From NCBI GenBank assembly GCA_963971225.1, contig OZ020269.1:79522450-79586449 (forward strand): 64,000 nucleotides of DNA, written 5' to 3'. Of this stretch, positions 1-10,288 are shown in pieces. Numbering within the stretch: the stretch's first letter is position 1; every line of letters begins with the position of its first letter. Made by a program: the position numbers and the translations under genes. Under the pieces are notes generated by a model. The model searched no databases. It was not told the DNA's origin and saw nothing but the letters and a program-made list of their open reading frames with translations. Source of the stretch: Melieria omissa. Taxonomy: Eukaryota; Arthropoda; Insecta; Diptera; Ulidiidae.

Positions 1-391
1 AAAAAACTGTCAGTAGAAAGCGAAAAAAAAACAATAACATAATAAGTTACAAGTTAAGTTATAAGTTACGCGCCATCATTGCAATAGTGCAAGAAATTTT
101 TTGTACTTAATATAAAAATATAATAAATATAAACAAAATATCAATATAACAAAACAACAACTTCATGAATTTTAATTTTTTTGTAGTTTAGTGTGCTGTT
201 AGTGTCCCTGTTCCTACAAAAAAATTTGACATGTTGGCATAATTTCAGTGACGTCATGAGTGCCGCTGTAAAATTATCTGTCTCGGAAGTCGTAACCTTA
301 TATTCAATAAACCTTGATCCAAAGCATTAAAATGCATAGAGATAAAAGTAAACGTTTCTTGGCTTCAACTTGCAACTCAGCTGCAGAGCTT

Positions 392-843
392 TTAGTTTAA
401 TTTCTCCAGCGTTTGATTCATAGCCAGTAAGCTTTGGCTCATCTGACCAAGGACAGAAATAAACTGAGCCTGCGCAAGAGCCCTTGCTTCTCTCTCTTCA
501 CGCACTTTAATGCTTTCCATCGTAGCGCGGAAAAATGTTTCCAAACTAATTTTCCGATTTGGAGTGGTTGCTGAATCCACTGGTGGTGGAGGAGAAACAG
601 CCATGGGACTCAACAGTTCTAGCAAAGGTGAGGGGACTAATACACTTCTCTCCATTTTGCAGCAGTCCGAGTAGGTCCCCGCAAAGAATTGAGCTGCTCA
701 GCGAGTTGGCTCAATAGTGTTTGCACAGCTCGCTGCGCATGCGAGTTATTCTTCCCGGCTTGCAGTTCAGGGTGCGCCTTGACAAACTCCAAAACTGCTG
801 CAGCTGCTCCTGCGTCGTGCGCTTGAACTTAGGAGCTCCAGAA
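392..843 (-). pseudogene. Myb/SANT (zeste-like) DNA-binding protein fragment, PIF/Harbinger-type partner
   Basis: The minus strand translates to a zeste/Adf-1-like Myb-SANT segment. It has a helix reading E-F-V-K-A-H-P-E-L, followed by L-A-E-Q-L-N-S-L-R-G-P and the signature K-W-R-E. A second open stretch (392-655) then ends in a charged helix rich in E, R, A and Q. The two halves lie in different frames and are joined near 655, by either a short intron or a frameshift. Domains of this kind are the DNA-binding partner gene of PIF/Harbinger transposons in insects. The end GGAATAGGGCTG followed by TTA at about 1,083-1,097 looks like a Harbinger terminus. That supports a relic element, though its other end was not found in the window. 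Confidence 0.55.
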
Positions 844-1095
844 ACGAAAAAAAATATATACATATATTGTGAAGAAACTAAAAAAAAGACTTACTTCAGC
901 AGATTTTCTGCGTTTGCCGTTTTCGTTTGTTTATTTTTTTACAGTTTGATAGAAAAAACACAAAAATCAGTTGTTTTGACAGTAAAAGAGCTTTTCACCT
1001 CGAGTGGTGAATTGTTTGAACTTTCTTCTTGTTTTTCCCAGAATACGGGAACAATCAAATTCAATTCAATTGTTATGGAAGTGCCGGAATAGGGC

Positions 1096-1221
1096 TGTTA
1101 TAGGCGTTTCTCAGCCAAAATTTTTAGTTTGTTAGTTTCACGAAAATAAGCTCTGTATAGTCCAATTTTTCCTTTTTTCTTGTCACCAAGGGTGAGGGTT
1201 CGCTATACTGCATTTGTTCCA
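1096..1221. repeat. Half copy of the foldback element found at 10,289-10,807
   Basis: This stretch (AGGCGTTT, a run like AAAATTTTTAGTTTGTTA, then GGGTTCGCTATACTGCATTTGTTCC) is a diverged copy of the right arm at 10,689-10,807. No matching left arm lies nearby. It is a solo arm of the same repeat family. Confidence 0.6.
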
Positions 1222-2394
1222 ATTAAAAAACAAACATAAACAAAACAAAATGACACCAAGTCGTTTCTTAAATTTTTGTTGCTTTAAATTCAAGTATTTC
1301 ATACGAAAGTTTATGCGACATTAGAAAAAAAATACTTATATTACATTCTAAATTTACACTTTCACTACAACTTACTAAATGTTGACATAAATTTGGAATG
1401 GAGAGTATACCCTCACAATTAGTTTAAAAAAAATTCTTTCTAAAGCTTTGGTTCTTTCCACAAAATTTTTGCTGGGTTTAATCTTTACTCTTTTCAGGGA
1501 GTTGATCAGCCCACGTAAAAGACGGCATAATTTCCTGGTATTCAGGCCCCAATTTTAATTTTCTTATAATGTACCTCCCAAGATATTCTAGGCCATCTTA
1601 TTGGAGCTGATCAATATCTTCCCCGGTATTTATATTTGTAAGTTCAATTTCTTCTCTGCGAAGCTTGCCGTCATCGAAGACTTCGCTAAGTGTGCGAACT
1701 TCCTCCAACAATGGCGTTGCGTCTTCTTCCACATCGAGCGCGGTACTCAATGTTTCAGTATTTCTAGCTGAAAGTAAAATAATATGCACTTATATGAATA
1801 CAATTGTAGTATGGCGAAACTTAGCAAAATTAAGTTAACTTACTAAATATTTTCGCAGTCTGTATTGAAGCTGTAATGCACTCGGAAGGTAACAAAGTCC
1901 TCCTGCGAATCTCATGCAACTGAAAAAGTTTTTCAAAATGTGTTCGAAACTCGACCGTCGTTGGCTCGACACATCGAACGCTCAACGAGACAGTTTCGGT
2001 TTCCGTAACTCGATATGAGAACTCTCGTTTTTATATTTGAGGAAGTGTGTGGAAAGTACTTTGGAGCTCTAAGAAGTAGCGGGAAGTAAAAAATACGAAG
2101 AAAATTTGAAAAGTGAAGTTCTGAAAATAAACAAATTTATAAAACTGTACAATTAAAATGTACTTACAATTGGCGCTTTTTATTGTTTTTGAAGGAGTTC
2201 GGTCGTGAAACTCCAATCAATAGACGAAGGTTAAGAAATGCAACGAATCCCATGGAGGCCCATTGATGTTTAGCATTCCCGTAATCTTCACCATCATTTT
2301 GTTTCTTGTCGCGGCCGTTGGTATTGCTTGGACAAAATACTTAGTAACTTAGTAACTAGGTACAAGTTCCTGTATAACTACCATTATTTTGTAA

Positions 2395-2565
2395 AATTGT
2401 TCACTCCCTTCTGGGTATAGAGGCTATTAAGTTTTGGCAAGTCTCCAATGGTATTGTATACCAAATATCCTGGACTTTCTGCCATAATTGGTCTTTGATT
2501 TGGATATTAATTGTAGCCAACTGTTTCTTCGTTCACCCCACAAATTCTCATTGGGGTTAATTTCG
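2395..2565 (-). pseudogene. Tc1-like transposase C-terminal fragment
   Basis: The minus strand reads I-N-P-N-E-N-L-W-G-E, the end of the Tc1 catalytic domain, where the E of N-E-N-L-W is the third acidic residue. A tail follows reading W-Q-K-V-Q-D-I-W and I-P-L-E-T-C-Q-N-L, as in Tc1-family C-termini. Frameshifts separate the blocks. It lies inside the gap that splits the P-like pseudogene and is probably part of the DNA that broke it. Confidence 0.6.
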
Positions 2566-2567
2566 CA

Positions 2568-2645
2568 AACTATTTTTTGCTAGTTCGTCATGATGCTCCA
2601 TAAATTCTATTAGCATCTTTATTTGAGCAGCGTTCGTTTTCTGAT
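2568..2645 (-). pseudogene. Myb/SANT N-terminal scrap (Harbinger partner type)
   Basis: The minus strand gives A-A-Q-I-K-M-L-I-E-F-M-E-H-H-D-E-L-A-K, the first helix of the zeste-like Myb/SANT domain that also appears at 4,360 and 392. It runs straight into the Tc1 fragment, so two element types are joined here. Confidence 0.45.
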
Positions 2646-4359
2646 TCCTAAAACATTAAAAAAATTTATTAAAATCACAAAAATTTCAAATTTAATAGTT
2701 GCATTTTGTTACGGTTGACAACGGAGAAAAAGCAAAACGAGAGCAAAATTGTAAAATACGACACGACGACATCTTGTGTTAAGAAAACAAAAAACGATAG
2801 TTCGATACATATATTTGCTCGATATTGACATGGCAAGCCAGCCCTGGTTTAAGAGGTGTGTGACTAAACAACTCAGTCCAAACTTTTGCTGCAGGTAGTT
2901 TTGTAAAAGCTCGAGGGACGTGTTCGTAATATTAGTCCTTTCTGGAAAGGCGCAAGGCTTGATTTTCCAGGAATTATGGGCTTTGCCATTATTTCGGATA
3001 CTTTTTGGAGTAGATAAGCTTGTTCAGGAAAATTTTCAAATGGCTTCTGATATGACGTTGTTAATTCCGAATTGAGAAGGTCAAACCAATCATTGATTAA
3101 TTTAATGAATACCTTTGCCTTGAAAAATGAATCCGCTGTCTATGAAATGCTTGCGCACCAACTTTAATAAGTGTGGCGGATCGGCAAACATGTAAATCAA
3201 ATCTGAAGGCCCACGGACCAGCTGAGGGAGGGTTAAAGCCGAAGCTATGTTATATCCCTCCGTTCCCACTGAAGCTTTTGATTAGGACACTTTAGCTTTC
3301 GGATTTGGCCCGGCGTTGCAATTTTTGTAATGCCATCAGTGAGTGAATCTTGTTATTTCAATTTTAGCTCTTTCGATTCTTCTTCTGCTTGCTGTATTCT
3401 TCTCATAAGCCGCATGCTTTCTAGCATGGCTGCACTTTGTACTACGTGAAGCCTTTAAAAATTAACATTGTCATTACCACAAACAGGTATTTTCGATAAC
3501 AATAACCTACTCAGTTTGAGATTCGTTTCTGGTTTGAGACAAGTTTTGAGTTGGCATAGCAGATGGCTTGAGGCGCTTGCGGCTTTTCGCTACTTCGCTA
3601 AAATCTGAAGCTTGGAAATACGGCTCACACAAATACGAATAGTCCTTAAAAGATGTATTGCACACTTCTATCTATTTTTGGCGCTGTTCTGCCCGTTTTG
3701 GTGGGTGGAACATTGCGTTGTGGTGTGCAGAATTGCGTACACAGCATGATCGTCCTGGCATGGTGGCTTACTCATATAAAATGAAATAGAAACAACATAA
3801 TTTAAAGTAATTGTTTATAAAGTAGTAGATATCAATACTTACAAAGTCATTTTCAGCAAATGCCAATATGAAATATTTTTTTCACTTCACTTTGACTTTC
3901 CGTGACAAAAAAAAACTTTCTACAAAACTCATATAATGCTGAATGCTGAATGCAAAACAAATTATTTTTGGTATCGCATTTACTAATGATTATGTTCAAA
4001 TCAAGATGAGACTATCAGCCCTGTTCCAGAATCCGAATCGGATCGGAAATGGATTTGATTCCAACCGTTGGTGTTCTACATTCCGATTATCGGAAATATT
4101 TTCCGATGCAACCCTGTTCTCAAATCCGATTAAGTTCGAACGAATTTGGATCGGAAATTTGGTGTTCTGCATTCCGAGTATCGGAAATTTTGTTCGAAAA
4201 TAATCCGCTAAACAAAAAGCTGGTGGAATTGAAATCGGAAAGCAGCAAAACGAAAACAAATAACGAAAATGTAAGCAAATAAATGAAACATCGTGTTAAA
4301 TAAAACTAATACATTAATTTTTAATCACGGGAAAGCATAAGACTGCTGACCAGAGCAAA

Positions 4360-4509
4360 ATGCTCTTGGATTTTATGGAGGAGAATGCGGACGTCGCGAA
4401 AAGTTTCTGCAAAGGCGACAAAGTCGAATTTGAAAATAAATGGAAGCATTTAACGCAGTCGCTGAACGGGCAAGGACCACCAACAAACAGTGTAACGGGA
4501 TGGAAAAAG
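4360..4509 (+). pseudogene. Myb/SANT-like partner protein, first exon
   Basis: A 50-codon open stretch gives L-L-D-F-M-E-E-N-A-D-V-A-K, then W-K-H-L-T-Q-S-L-N-G-Q-G-P-P, then G-W-K-K. This is the compact three-helix zeste-like DNA-binding domain. It ends at a good splice donor (AAG followed by GTGAGA at 4,510). In Harbinger elements this protein recruits the transposase to the element ends. No convincing second exon is present. Confidence 0.6.
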
Positions 4510-4619
4510 GTGAGAAGTAAATTAAATCAATTCATTTTGTAAAACTTTCTTCAATCAGAGACCTGAGTTGATTGGAAAAGTGAAGTAAGAAGATAAGCTT
4601 TAGCGACCGGCGGTGGACC

Positions 4620-4815
4620 TTTTAGGAAGCACACACTTTCCAAAATGGAAAATGCGGTTGTCTTTTCTACCGATCGTTGATAGCCTCCTTCGGCAAGAAA
4701 TTGCAAAGCCGTCGCCAATTTCAATTCTGGCGGAGCATTGCCGAAGAAAAGGTCTCACTTCGGTCAAGATCATGTTGAATGCTGCTTTGTTAAGGCGGTA
4801 CCGAGAAATAAACCT
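4620..4815 (-). pseudogene. PIF/Harbinger DDE transposase N-terminal fragment
   Basis: The minus strand reads Y-R-L-N-K-A-A-F-N-M-I-L-T-E-V-R-P-F-L. After a one-base frame change it reads P-P-E-L-K-L-A-T-A-L-Q-F-L-A-E-G-G-Y-Q. Both blocks match the region just before the DDE core of PIF/Harbinger transposases (pattern F-R-L-x-K-x-x-F followed by L-x-x-L-R-F-L-A-x-G-S-Y-Q). The catalytic core itself is missing. Confidence 0.65.
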
Positions 4816-5193
4816 TAAATAGGAAATTTTGAACGCAACTAAAATGACTAGTTACGAAGAATCTGGCAATTCCATCGGATTGCTGTGGTCTCGCAAAATT
4901 CTGCGCTTTACTTTTTTAACGGCGGACTGCTCGTTCTCAAGCAATACTGCAAATAAAATAACCCAACTCATTAAATAACATAATAAAACCTAACAACATT
5001 TTACAATTTCTTTTTTCATTTGAACATTAAAAGCAAACAGCTGATTGAAGGTTTGTTAATTTGCTAACAATCGGATTCGAAATAAACTTCGAATGTGACA
5101 ATTCCGCTCGGATTGCAGAACACCTCTTCAAATCGGAATCGGATTTAATTCAGATTCAAATCCGATTCCGACTCGGATTCTGGAACAGGGCTG

Positions 5194-5536
5194 TATGTTT
5201 TCTGCTGACAAATTTTGTAGATCAAAAATTAATTATTGTAAAAGAAATTAAGAGGAGGAGAGTACAGGTTAGATTACTTTATAATTATAAAGGGTGTATA
5301 CGAAAAAAGTGGTCACAAAGAAACACTTGCTATTTCATAAAAAATAATAACACAAGCAAGCCATGTATAAAAAACGAAAAAGTCGGATTTTTTTTTTACG
5401 GTATTATGTCATTTTTGTTATAAATTGTGTTCTTCAAAATGAGTTCAACGAAATTAACCACTCGTGATTTATTCGTTCGAAAAACAACAAGGAAATTTTA
5501 ATTCTAATTCTAATTTTAAAATTTTAATTCTAATTT
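5194..5536. other. Non-coding AT-rich stretch
   Basis: No gene is visible. It ends in a run of ATTCTAATT-type short repeats (about 5,497-5,536) that abuts the next inverted-repeat element. Confidence 0.4.
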
Positions 5537-6034
5537 AGGGGTATTCTCGATGTCTTACAAAATTCTTGGACATTGCAGAAGTTGCAGATTATGCAGACTT
5601 TTGCAATCCGTGCAATGATACAAAAACAAAATACAAGGGAAAAACGTTTTGCAATTCGTGCAATGTGTACAACAGTGATACCCATGTTTTATATGAGGGT
5701 GCAAACGTGCGTCAGCTGGTTGTCAAAAAATTCGTTCATTTTATTTCGTGTGCGCAAGCGTAAATTCTTCACACAAATTTTGTTGTATTTCCATTTTGAA
5801 TTTGTTAGCTAAAAACGAAAATTGGTTTCAATTATTACCATCTTCCAGAAGAATATTTAGTGCAGCATTTTCAATAAGAAAATTCAACATATTTTTGATT
5901 TCACTGGTCCGCCACGTTGTTTGAAGACATCAACAATTTTGAATTTTTGGGTTTTCTCGAAGTCTAGCAGTTTTCAGGGTTGCAAATATCATTTTCTGCA
6001 AGTTTTGCAAGGTTGCAAGACATCGAGAATACCC
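5537..6034. mobile_element. MITE with 20-bp terminal inverted repeats
   Basis: The left end AGGGGTATTCTCGATGTCTT (5,537) recurs inverted at the right end (about 6,014-6,033). The interior is rich in TTGCA-type words and has no coding potential. No clear target duplication can be read, so the superfamily is undetermined. Confidence 0.6.
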
Positions 6035-6039
6035 CTTTT

Positions 6040-7060
6040 GTCTCACAGAAGGTGTATAAATTCTTTGAATATTCCAATATCTACTGTGACAAAAGTGCTT
6101 AACCCTTTCGTTACATGTTTTTATTGAGGAATGTCTAAATTTTACGTTTTAAGCTTCCATGTGGTTATATCAGCAACATTCCATAAAATTTTTTTAATTT
6201 TTATACTCGGACGCTGTATTTTAGAGTGTTTTTCAAGAGAGCAACCACATCGTTGTGGCTGTAAAAATTACTTAAGCATAAAACTTTTAGCGCATAACGA
6301 AAATTTGAACATTTCTTCATTTACTTCGGCCAAAATTAAAAAAAAATTCGAAATTGAAAAAAAAGTCAAATTAAAAAGTTATCTAAAGTTTTCTGCTTCT
6401 TCTTTATTTTACTATGTCAAGATATACCATTAAAACAACGTGTATGCTTCTCTTCTTTAAGCTTTAATATCCAGTTTATTAATTTAGTATTTTTCTTAAA
6501 ACTTCAAACTACTCTAAGGACCAACAAAAAATGTATTCCTGGAACTAAAGAGGACGTCCACAAAGTAGCATGTTGCCATATGGCAACAAAATAGCGAAAG
6601 GGTTAAGCAGTTCAACGAACGTGTAATTACCGAAAGGAAGGTTGGAAGTGGACGGAGAAAGCGATTTATTTCAGAAGAAAAAGCTAGGGAAGTGGTATGT
6701 ACATTTGATCGAAATCTTGGACTCTCGATTAGAGATGTCGCTAAAAAAAAGTCGACAAACAAAATACAAAAGCCAAAACTCGTTCACAGAACCTTTACAA
6801 CATTGTACACATTTTCGGATGCATAATTATGGACGACGAAACGTACGTCAAAGATTTCAAGCAACTCCCTGGTCAGTTGTTTTTAGTCTGGCAAGCAATT
6901 TGTGAATTCGGTTCGAAAACCAACGTTTTCGTGTCTACTGGTACAGTAAACCAAGAAGTTTATGTGAAGGAATGCTTGCAGAGACGACTTTTACCTTTGA
7001 TACATGATACGCAGGAACTCGCTCTTCATCGTACACTTATTTTCTTACAGTTACAGTTAC
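6040..7060 (+). pseudogene. Tc1/mariner-family (D37E-like) transposase pseudogene, interrupted by a piggyBac MITE
   Basis: Before the inserted MITE the plus strand reads I-P-I-S-T-V-T-K-V-L. After it the reading resumes with K-Q-F-N-E-R-V-I-T-E-R-K, a helix-turn-helix region, then L-G-L-S-I-R-D-V-A-K-K. The start of the catalytic domain follows: I-M-D-D-E-T-Y-V-K (about 6,826), L-V-W-Q-A-I-C and Y-V-K-E-C-L-Q. Family knowledge: M-D-D-E-T-Y carries the first catalytic Asp of the ITmD37E type. Several frame changes and a missing C-terminus show it is dead. Confidence 0.6.
6103..6602. mobile_element. piggyBac-type MITE, TTAA target
   Basis: The element begins CCCTTTCGTTAC and ends with the complement of CCCTTTCGCTA. 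It is flanked on both sides by TTAA (6,099-6,102 and 6,603-6,606), the piggyBac target duplication. It is 500 bp and non-coding. A GTTGCCATATGGCAAC palindrome lies near the right end. Removing it rejoins a Tc1-family reading frame, which shows it arrived later. Confidence 0.75.
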
Positions 7061-7199
7061 AGTCAATGCCATTATGGAACAGATGCTAGATTTCATAACC
7101 CGTCTGTGCTTCATGAAAATACTTGTATACAAAAATAAATTTTTGTTTGAAATAAGTATATATGTTCTGCACCAAAACCGACACAAAAAACGCAACTAA

Positions 7200-7388
7200 A
7201 TGCCGGGAAAAACGTGCTGCCTCTGCAAAAAAATCGCACGGCAATGCAGTTTCTATGTTTTCGGTGCCGAAAGCGGATACCTTAAAACGGAAATGAGAAG
7301 TAGCCTGCAAAAGAAAGCAAGGCCGTGCTTCCTTCATTTTGATAAAGAAGCCTTTGGGGGAACACTAAAAGGAAGCGACTTGATGTAA
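7200..7388 (+). pseudogene. Possible THAP-like zinc finger fragment
   Basis: A 62-codon frame begins M-P-G-K-T-C-C-L-C-K and later reads R-P-C-F-L-H-F-D-K-E-A-F. The C-x2-C start and the C-x2-H-F block are the spacing landmarks of a THAP (C2CH) finger. The Trp and the proline-containing tail expected in a true THAP domain are not seen, so the call is tentative. It is more likely a relic of a P-like transposase than a host gene. Confidence 0.35.
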
Positions 7389-7622
7389 CTTGCTGTTTCA
7401 ACTAAAAACTTGCCAGATGATACTGTCGCGCAAACGTTAATATTAAATATTGTGCAATTTCGGGGACAACATAAATAAAGGTCAATCGAACTAATGTCAT
7501 TTATGTCACAATGCAAAAAAAATTAACAAAAACAGTTTCTTTTACCTTCTTTTCTCCAAACCAATTCTGAGCGAGCTGCGGCAAAATTAGGGTAAATAGT
7601 CAAGAAAAATGTATTATGCATT

Positions 7623-8023
7623 GTGCACATTCATAATGTTAGCGCTTTCAGTTTTCATCAACATTTCGACATCGAAAGTACGATAGGCGCGTTAGATTGC
7701 ACCCATGTGTCAAACATCACTCCATCATCTGCCGACAGTGAAAATCCTGTATCACTTTACAGGAATCGTAAAGGATTTTACAACATTAACGTTGAAGCGG
7801 TACGATATAATTAACATATATGAAAATAAAAACATAACCATTTTAAGCTCAATATTTTAGATATGTGATCAGTTAGTTCACTCAATGCAAAATTTCCAGG
7901 ATATTGTCATAACTCTGGAATTTGGACTTCTCCGAAGCGAATATCCCTCTTAACTATTCACTGCCTTGGACTATCAAGATGGTTTTTGGGTGACCAAGTC
8001 ATTGCAGCCGCTGTTTTTAATTG
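7623..8023 (+). pseudogene. PIF/Harbinger DDE transposase fragment
   Basis: The plus strand reads S-T-I-G-A-L-D-C-T-H-V, the first catalytic Asp block of Harbinger transposases, then L-Y-R-N-R-K-G-F-Y-N-I-N-V. A GT-AG intron (7,800-7,860) joins E-A to I-C-D-Q. After a frame change it reads N-A-K-F-P-G-Y-C-H-N-S, and then W-F-L-G-D before a stop near 8,021. These are the second and middle blocks of the family. It is truncated and frameshifted. Confidence 0.65.
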
Positions 8024-8043
8024 AGGCTCAATATTTCGCTCCT

Positions 8044-8560
8044 CTATTCTTCGGCATCCATGTCAACGCGCATTCGTTTTGCCACAGGTGACGATGCCAC
8101 ATTCTCCACCCATGAAGATTCCGGCATCGTCAGCGGTGATGATGCCGAATTCTCCATTGATGAAGTCTCCAGCCTTGTCACCTGTGCGGATGAAGATTCC
8201 GGCACCGTCACAGGTGGCGTTGCCAAAATCTCCGCCAGTAAAGGCTCCAACATTATCACAGGTGACAATGCCGAGTTCTCCGCCAATGAGGAATCCAGCC
8301 TTGTTACTTATGGCGATGCCGAATTCTCCGCCATAAATCCCATTGTCGGCACTTTAGCTCAGCCAAGAACAGCAGCTACCCCGAAGACACACATTGCCCT
8401 TTCCTCCAGATCGCTCAATGTAGTCGCTGTTAGTGGCCAACCACCCGTCGCCTTTGAGTCAACCGTCAATGTCTAGAATTGAGAATGGGATAAGAAAAAC
8501 AAAAAAATTAGTATAACTTACATCTTTCCACTGCGCGGCGCTTTTGGTTAGCCTTCTCGT
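8044..8560 (-). pseudogene. Myb/SANT Harbinger partner protein with an intron and 48-bp internal repeats
   Basis: On the minus strand the end of a Myb/SANT domain (S-A-A-Q-W-K-D) meets a donor at about 8,522. An intron of about 45 bp ends in CTAG, and the reading then continues T-G-G-W-P-L, L-E-E-R-A and P-T-M-G-F. The rest (to 8,044) is built from 16-residue repeats and ends K-R-M-R-V-D-M-D-A-E-E. An in-frame TGA interrupts it just before P-T-M-G-F. Together with the plus-strand transposase at 7,623 this reproduces the two-gene Harbinger layout seen at 4,016-5,193. Confidence 0.55.
8088..8338. repeat. About five degenerate 48-bp tandem repeats
   Basis: The phrase GGTGAYRATGCC followed by RAATTCTCC and a CCAGC/CCGGC block recurs every 48 bp, with one 29-bp unit. 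The period is a multiple of three, so both strands stay open and several spurious frames result. The minus strand is the likely coding one (see the partner protein). Confidence 0.7.
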
Positions 8561-8879
8561 AGCGTTGGTTTGGCCATTGATTGAAATTGAAGAAATTTTA
8601 TTATTGTTTGGTTTGTTTGATATTTTTGAAATTTCTGAAATTTTCTTGGAATTTTTGTCAAACAGCTTTTCAACTCTAGTGGTGAATTTTGGAGCTTTTT
8701 CCGAAAAGGTTTTTTGTTGGAGTAGCTAAAATCTTTCATGCAGTCTTTTGAACTACCTTTCAATAATTTTTTTTTTTAAGTCTTTCAATTAGATTTGCCA
8801 GAATAGCCCTGTAAATTCGAAATTCGGTCGAGAGATTGCTGTGTTGTTGAGCAATTTGGATCAGCCGAACACATTTTAA

Positions 8880-9569
8880 GAGCCTGATTCTGTGCATTTT
8901 TGACAAATTTTTTATCAAGGTGTTTTGTCAAGATTTTTTGGCATTCTGATGAAATATTGGTAAAGTAAAAATCTTATATAATTCAACATAAGGTGAATAT
9001 GCGATAGCTGTCAAATTGTCAAAAAATAAGACAAAAAATGGAAGAAAAGTAATTTTTGAAAATATTTTTAAATTTTTATTAAAAATTCTTATAATTTTGT
9101 GAGACAGATAATTGGCTTATAGGCAAATTCCAGTTATTACCAAGGCATTTTTGGTAGGATCCATGTCCAAAAAAATGCAATGCCGCCAGAACGTCTATGG
9201 GCAAAAATAACGATGTTCTCTGTGTGTCATGTGGCGCCAATCCAATTAATCAATTACACAAGGATCGAGTAAGCCGAAAATTCTTCATGATTTCTTCGCC
9301 CAACGAAGGCAAATTATTTATTTTCTTCTGCTTTTGATGTCTTCTCTTCTATCCTCCTCAACAACCGCTCAAAGTGTTAACATGCACAATTCTCCCATGG
9401 TCAATAAGCAAAATTTCAATTTGTAAGCTGTTCTCAATAGCATTCACACTTTTGGCAATTTATCAAGGAAAGTAATAGTTTTAGTAATAGAATGCCAATT
9501 CTTGACAAATAGTAAAAACTTGACAAATAGTCAATATGGTGAATTTATCAAGTGTACAGAATTGGGCTG
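8880..9569. mobile_element. Harbinger-type MITE, TAA target duplication
   Basis: The 17-bp ends GAGCCTGATTCTGTGCA (8,880) and the complement of CAGCCCAATTCTGTACA (ending 9,569) are imperfect inverted repeats. TAA flanks both sides (8,877-8,879 and 9,570-9,572), the PIF/Harbinger-type duplication. It is 690 bp and non-coding. Confidence 0.7.
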
Positions 9570-9661
9570 TAACTGATATTTAGGGTATGAAACGCGTCGT
9601 TTCTCGGCTGGTGAATTGAAAAATTGAATTTTTTCGTTTTTTCTTAAATTCCCGTTCCGTT

Positions 9662-10022
9662 TTGATCATAAGGTATATCAGAAACCATTTCAAAATTTCC
9701 GTGACCAAAGCAATTTACTGCAATCAGTGACCGAAATAATGACACAACCCATAATTCTTGCTAAAGCAACTATTGCACCCTTTCAAAAAGGAATTATTGT
9801 CACGAACACGTCTCTTGTGCTCCTGCAGAAATACGTTGAAGAAAAATTTGGATTCCAGCATTTAGTTACAGTTTCGATCAATCAGGACGGGGAGGAAAAT
9901 ATGTTCAGTAGCATTCGTTTCGCCGGAGGGCTTTGCGATCACCCCAAAGTGATGAAAGTGGACGCGACAGTATCAATTTCATTACTAAAAGAATTCGATG
10001 AGGAGGACTATTTTCCAAGTTA
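9662..10022 (+). pseudogene. P-element-like transposase exon fragment
   Basis: The frame reads A-P-F-Q-K-G-I-I-V-T-N-T-S-L, then L-L-Q-K-Y-V-E-E-K-F-G-F, I-N-Q-D-G-E-E-N and R-F-A-G-G-L-C-D-H-P. This is the block around the last catalytic acidic residue of P-type transposases. It matches the minus-strand pseudogene at 1,440-3,761 motif by motif and is clearly distinct from the younger P element at 23,887. It ends at a stop at 10,021. No THAP or DDE core is present upstream. Confidence 0.6.
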
Positions 10023-10288
10023 AAATGGGAATCATTTACAGAAAACCTGATCGTTTTTAATTTTAAAAATAATATTGATGAAGCCATTAAAAAATGAATT
10101 GATATTAAATATTGAAAAATAGTATTTTGAATAAAATATATACATATAATTTTATTGAATAGCAAGAGAGTTATATTGGTAACACAGAGAGGCCAAATTT
10201 ACCTAACCTCTATCTAAATTCCTTTAAGCAATTGATAACTGAGTATGTATGTGTATATATTAAATACAATTAAACGAAATAAATAACT

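Larger units (their letters stand above)
1440..3761 (-). pseudogene. P-element-like transposase pseudogene (THAP to C-terminus), split by an insertion
   Basis: Read on the minus strand, the pieces run in the order of a P-type transposase. A decayed THAP zinc finger starts at 3,761: it begins M-P-G-R-S-C-C, and the second metal pair reads L-C-E-P-Y-F, with Y where H is required. A donor follows near 3,511. Next come T-P-G-Q-I-R-K-L (about 3,320), F-A-D-P-P-H-L-L-K-L (about 3,190), N-D-W-F-D-L-L-N (about 3,100) and A-P-F-Q-K-G (about 2,950). After a gap (about 1,940-2,830) holding foreign transposon debris, it resumes with Y-R-L-R-K-Y-L (about 1,860) and Y-I-I-R-K-L (about 1,560). Many stops and frameshifts make it non-functional. 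P-element transposases are THAP-domain, GTP-dependent DNA cutters. No terminal repeats were identified. Confidence 0.65.
4016..5193. mobile_element. PIF/Harbinger-type element relic with terminal inverted repeats
   Basis: The ends are inverted copies: CAGCCCTGTTCCAGAATCCG at 4,016 and its complement ending at 5,193. The repeat carries on imperfectly into GATTCGG-type sequence. The bases flanking both ends are TAT, consistent with a 3-bp target duplication (PIF/Harbinger elements usually duplicate TWA, so this is slightly off consensus). Inside are the two genes typical of the superfamily in opposite orientation: a Myb/SANT exon on plus and a transposase fragment on minus. Both are truncated, so the copy is dead. 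Confidence 0.7.

Noticed and set aside
8044..8476. Several overlapping open frames on both strands
   Set aside because: Produced by the 48-bp repeat, whose length is a multiple of three. Only the minus-strand frame fits the Harbinger partner.
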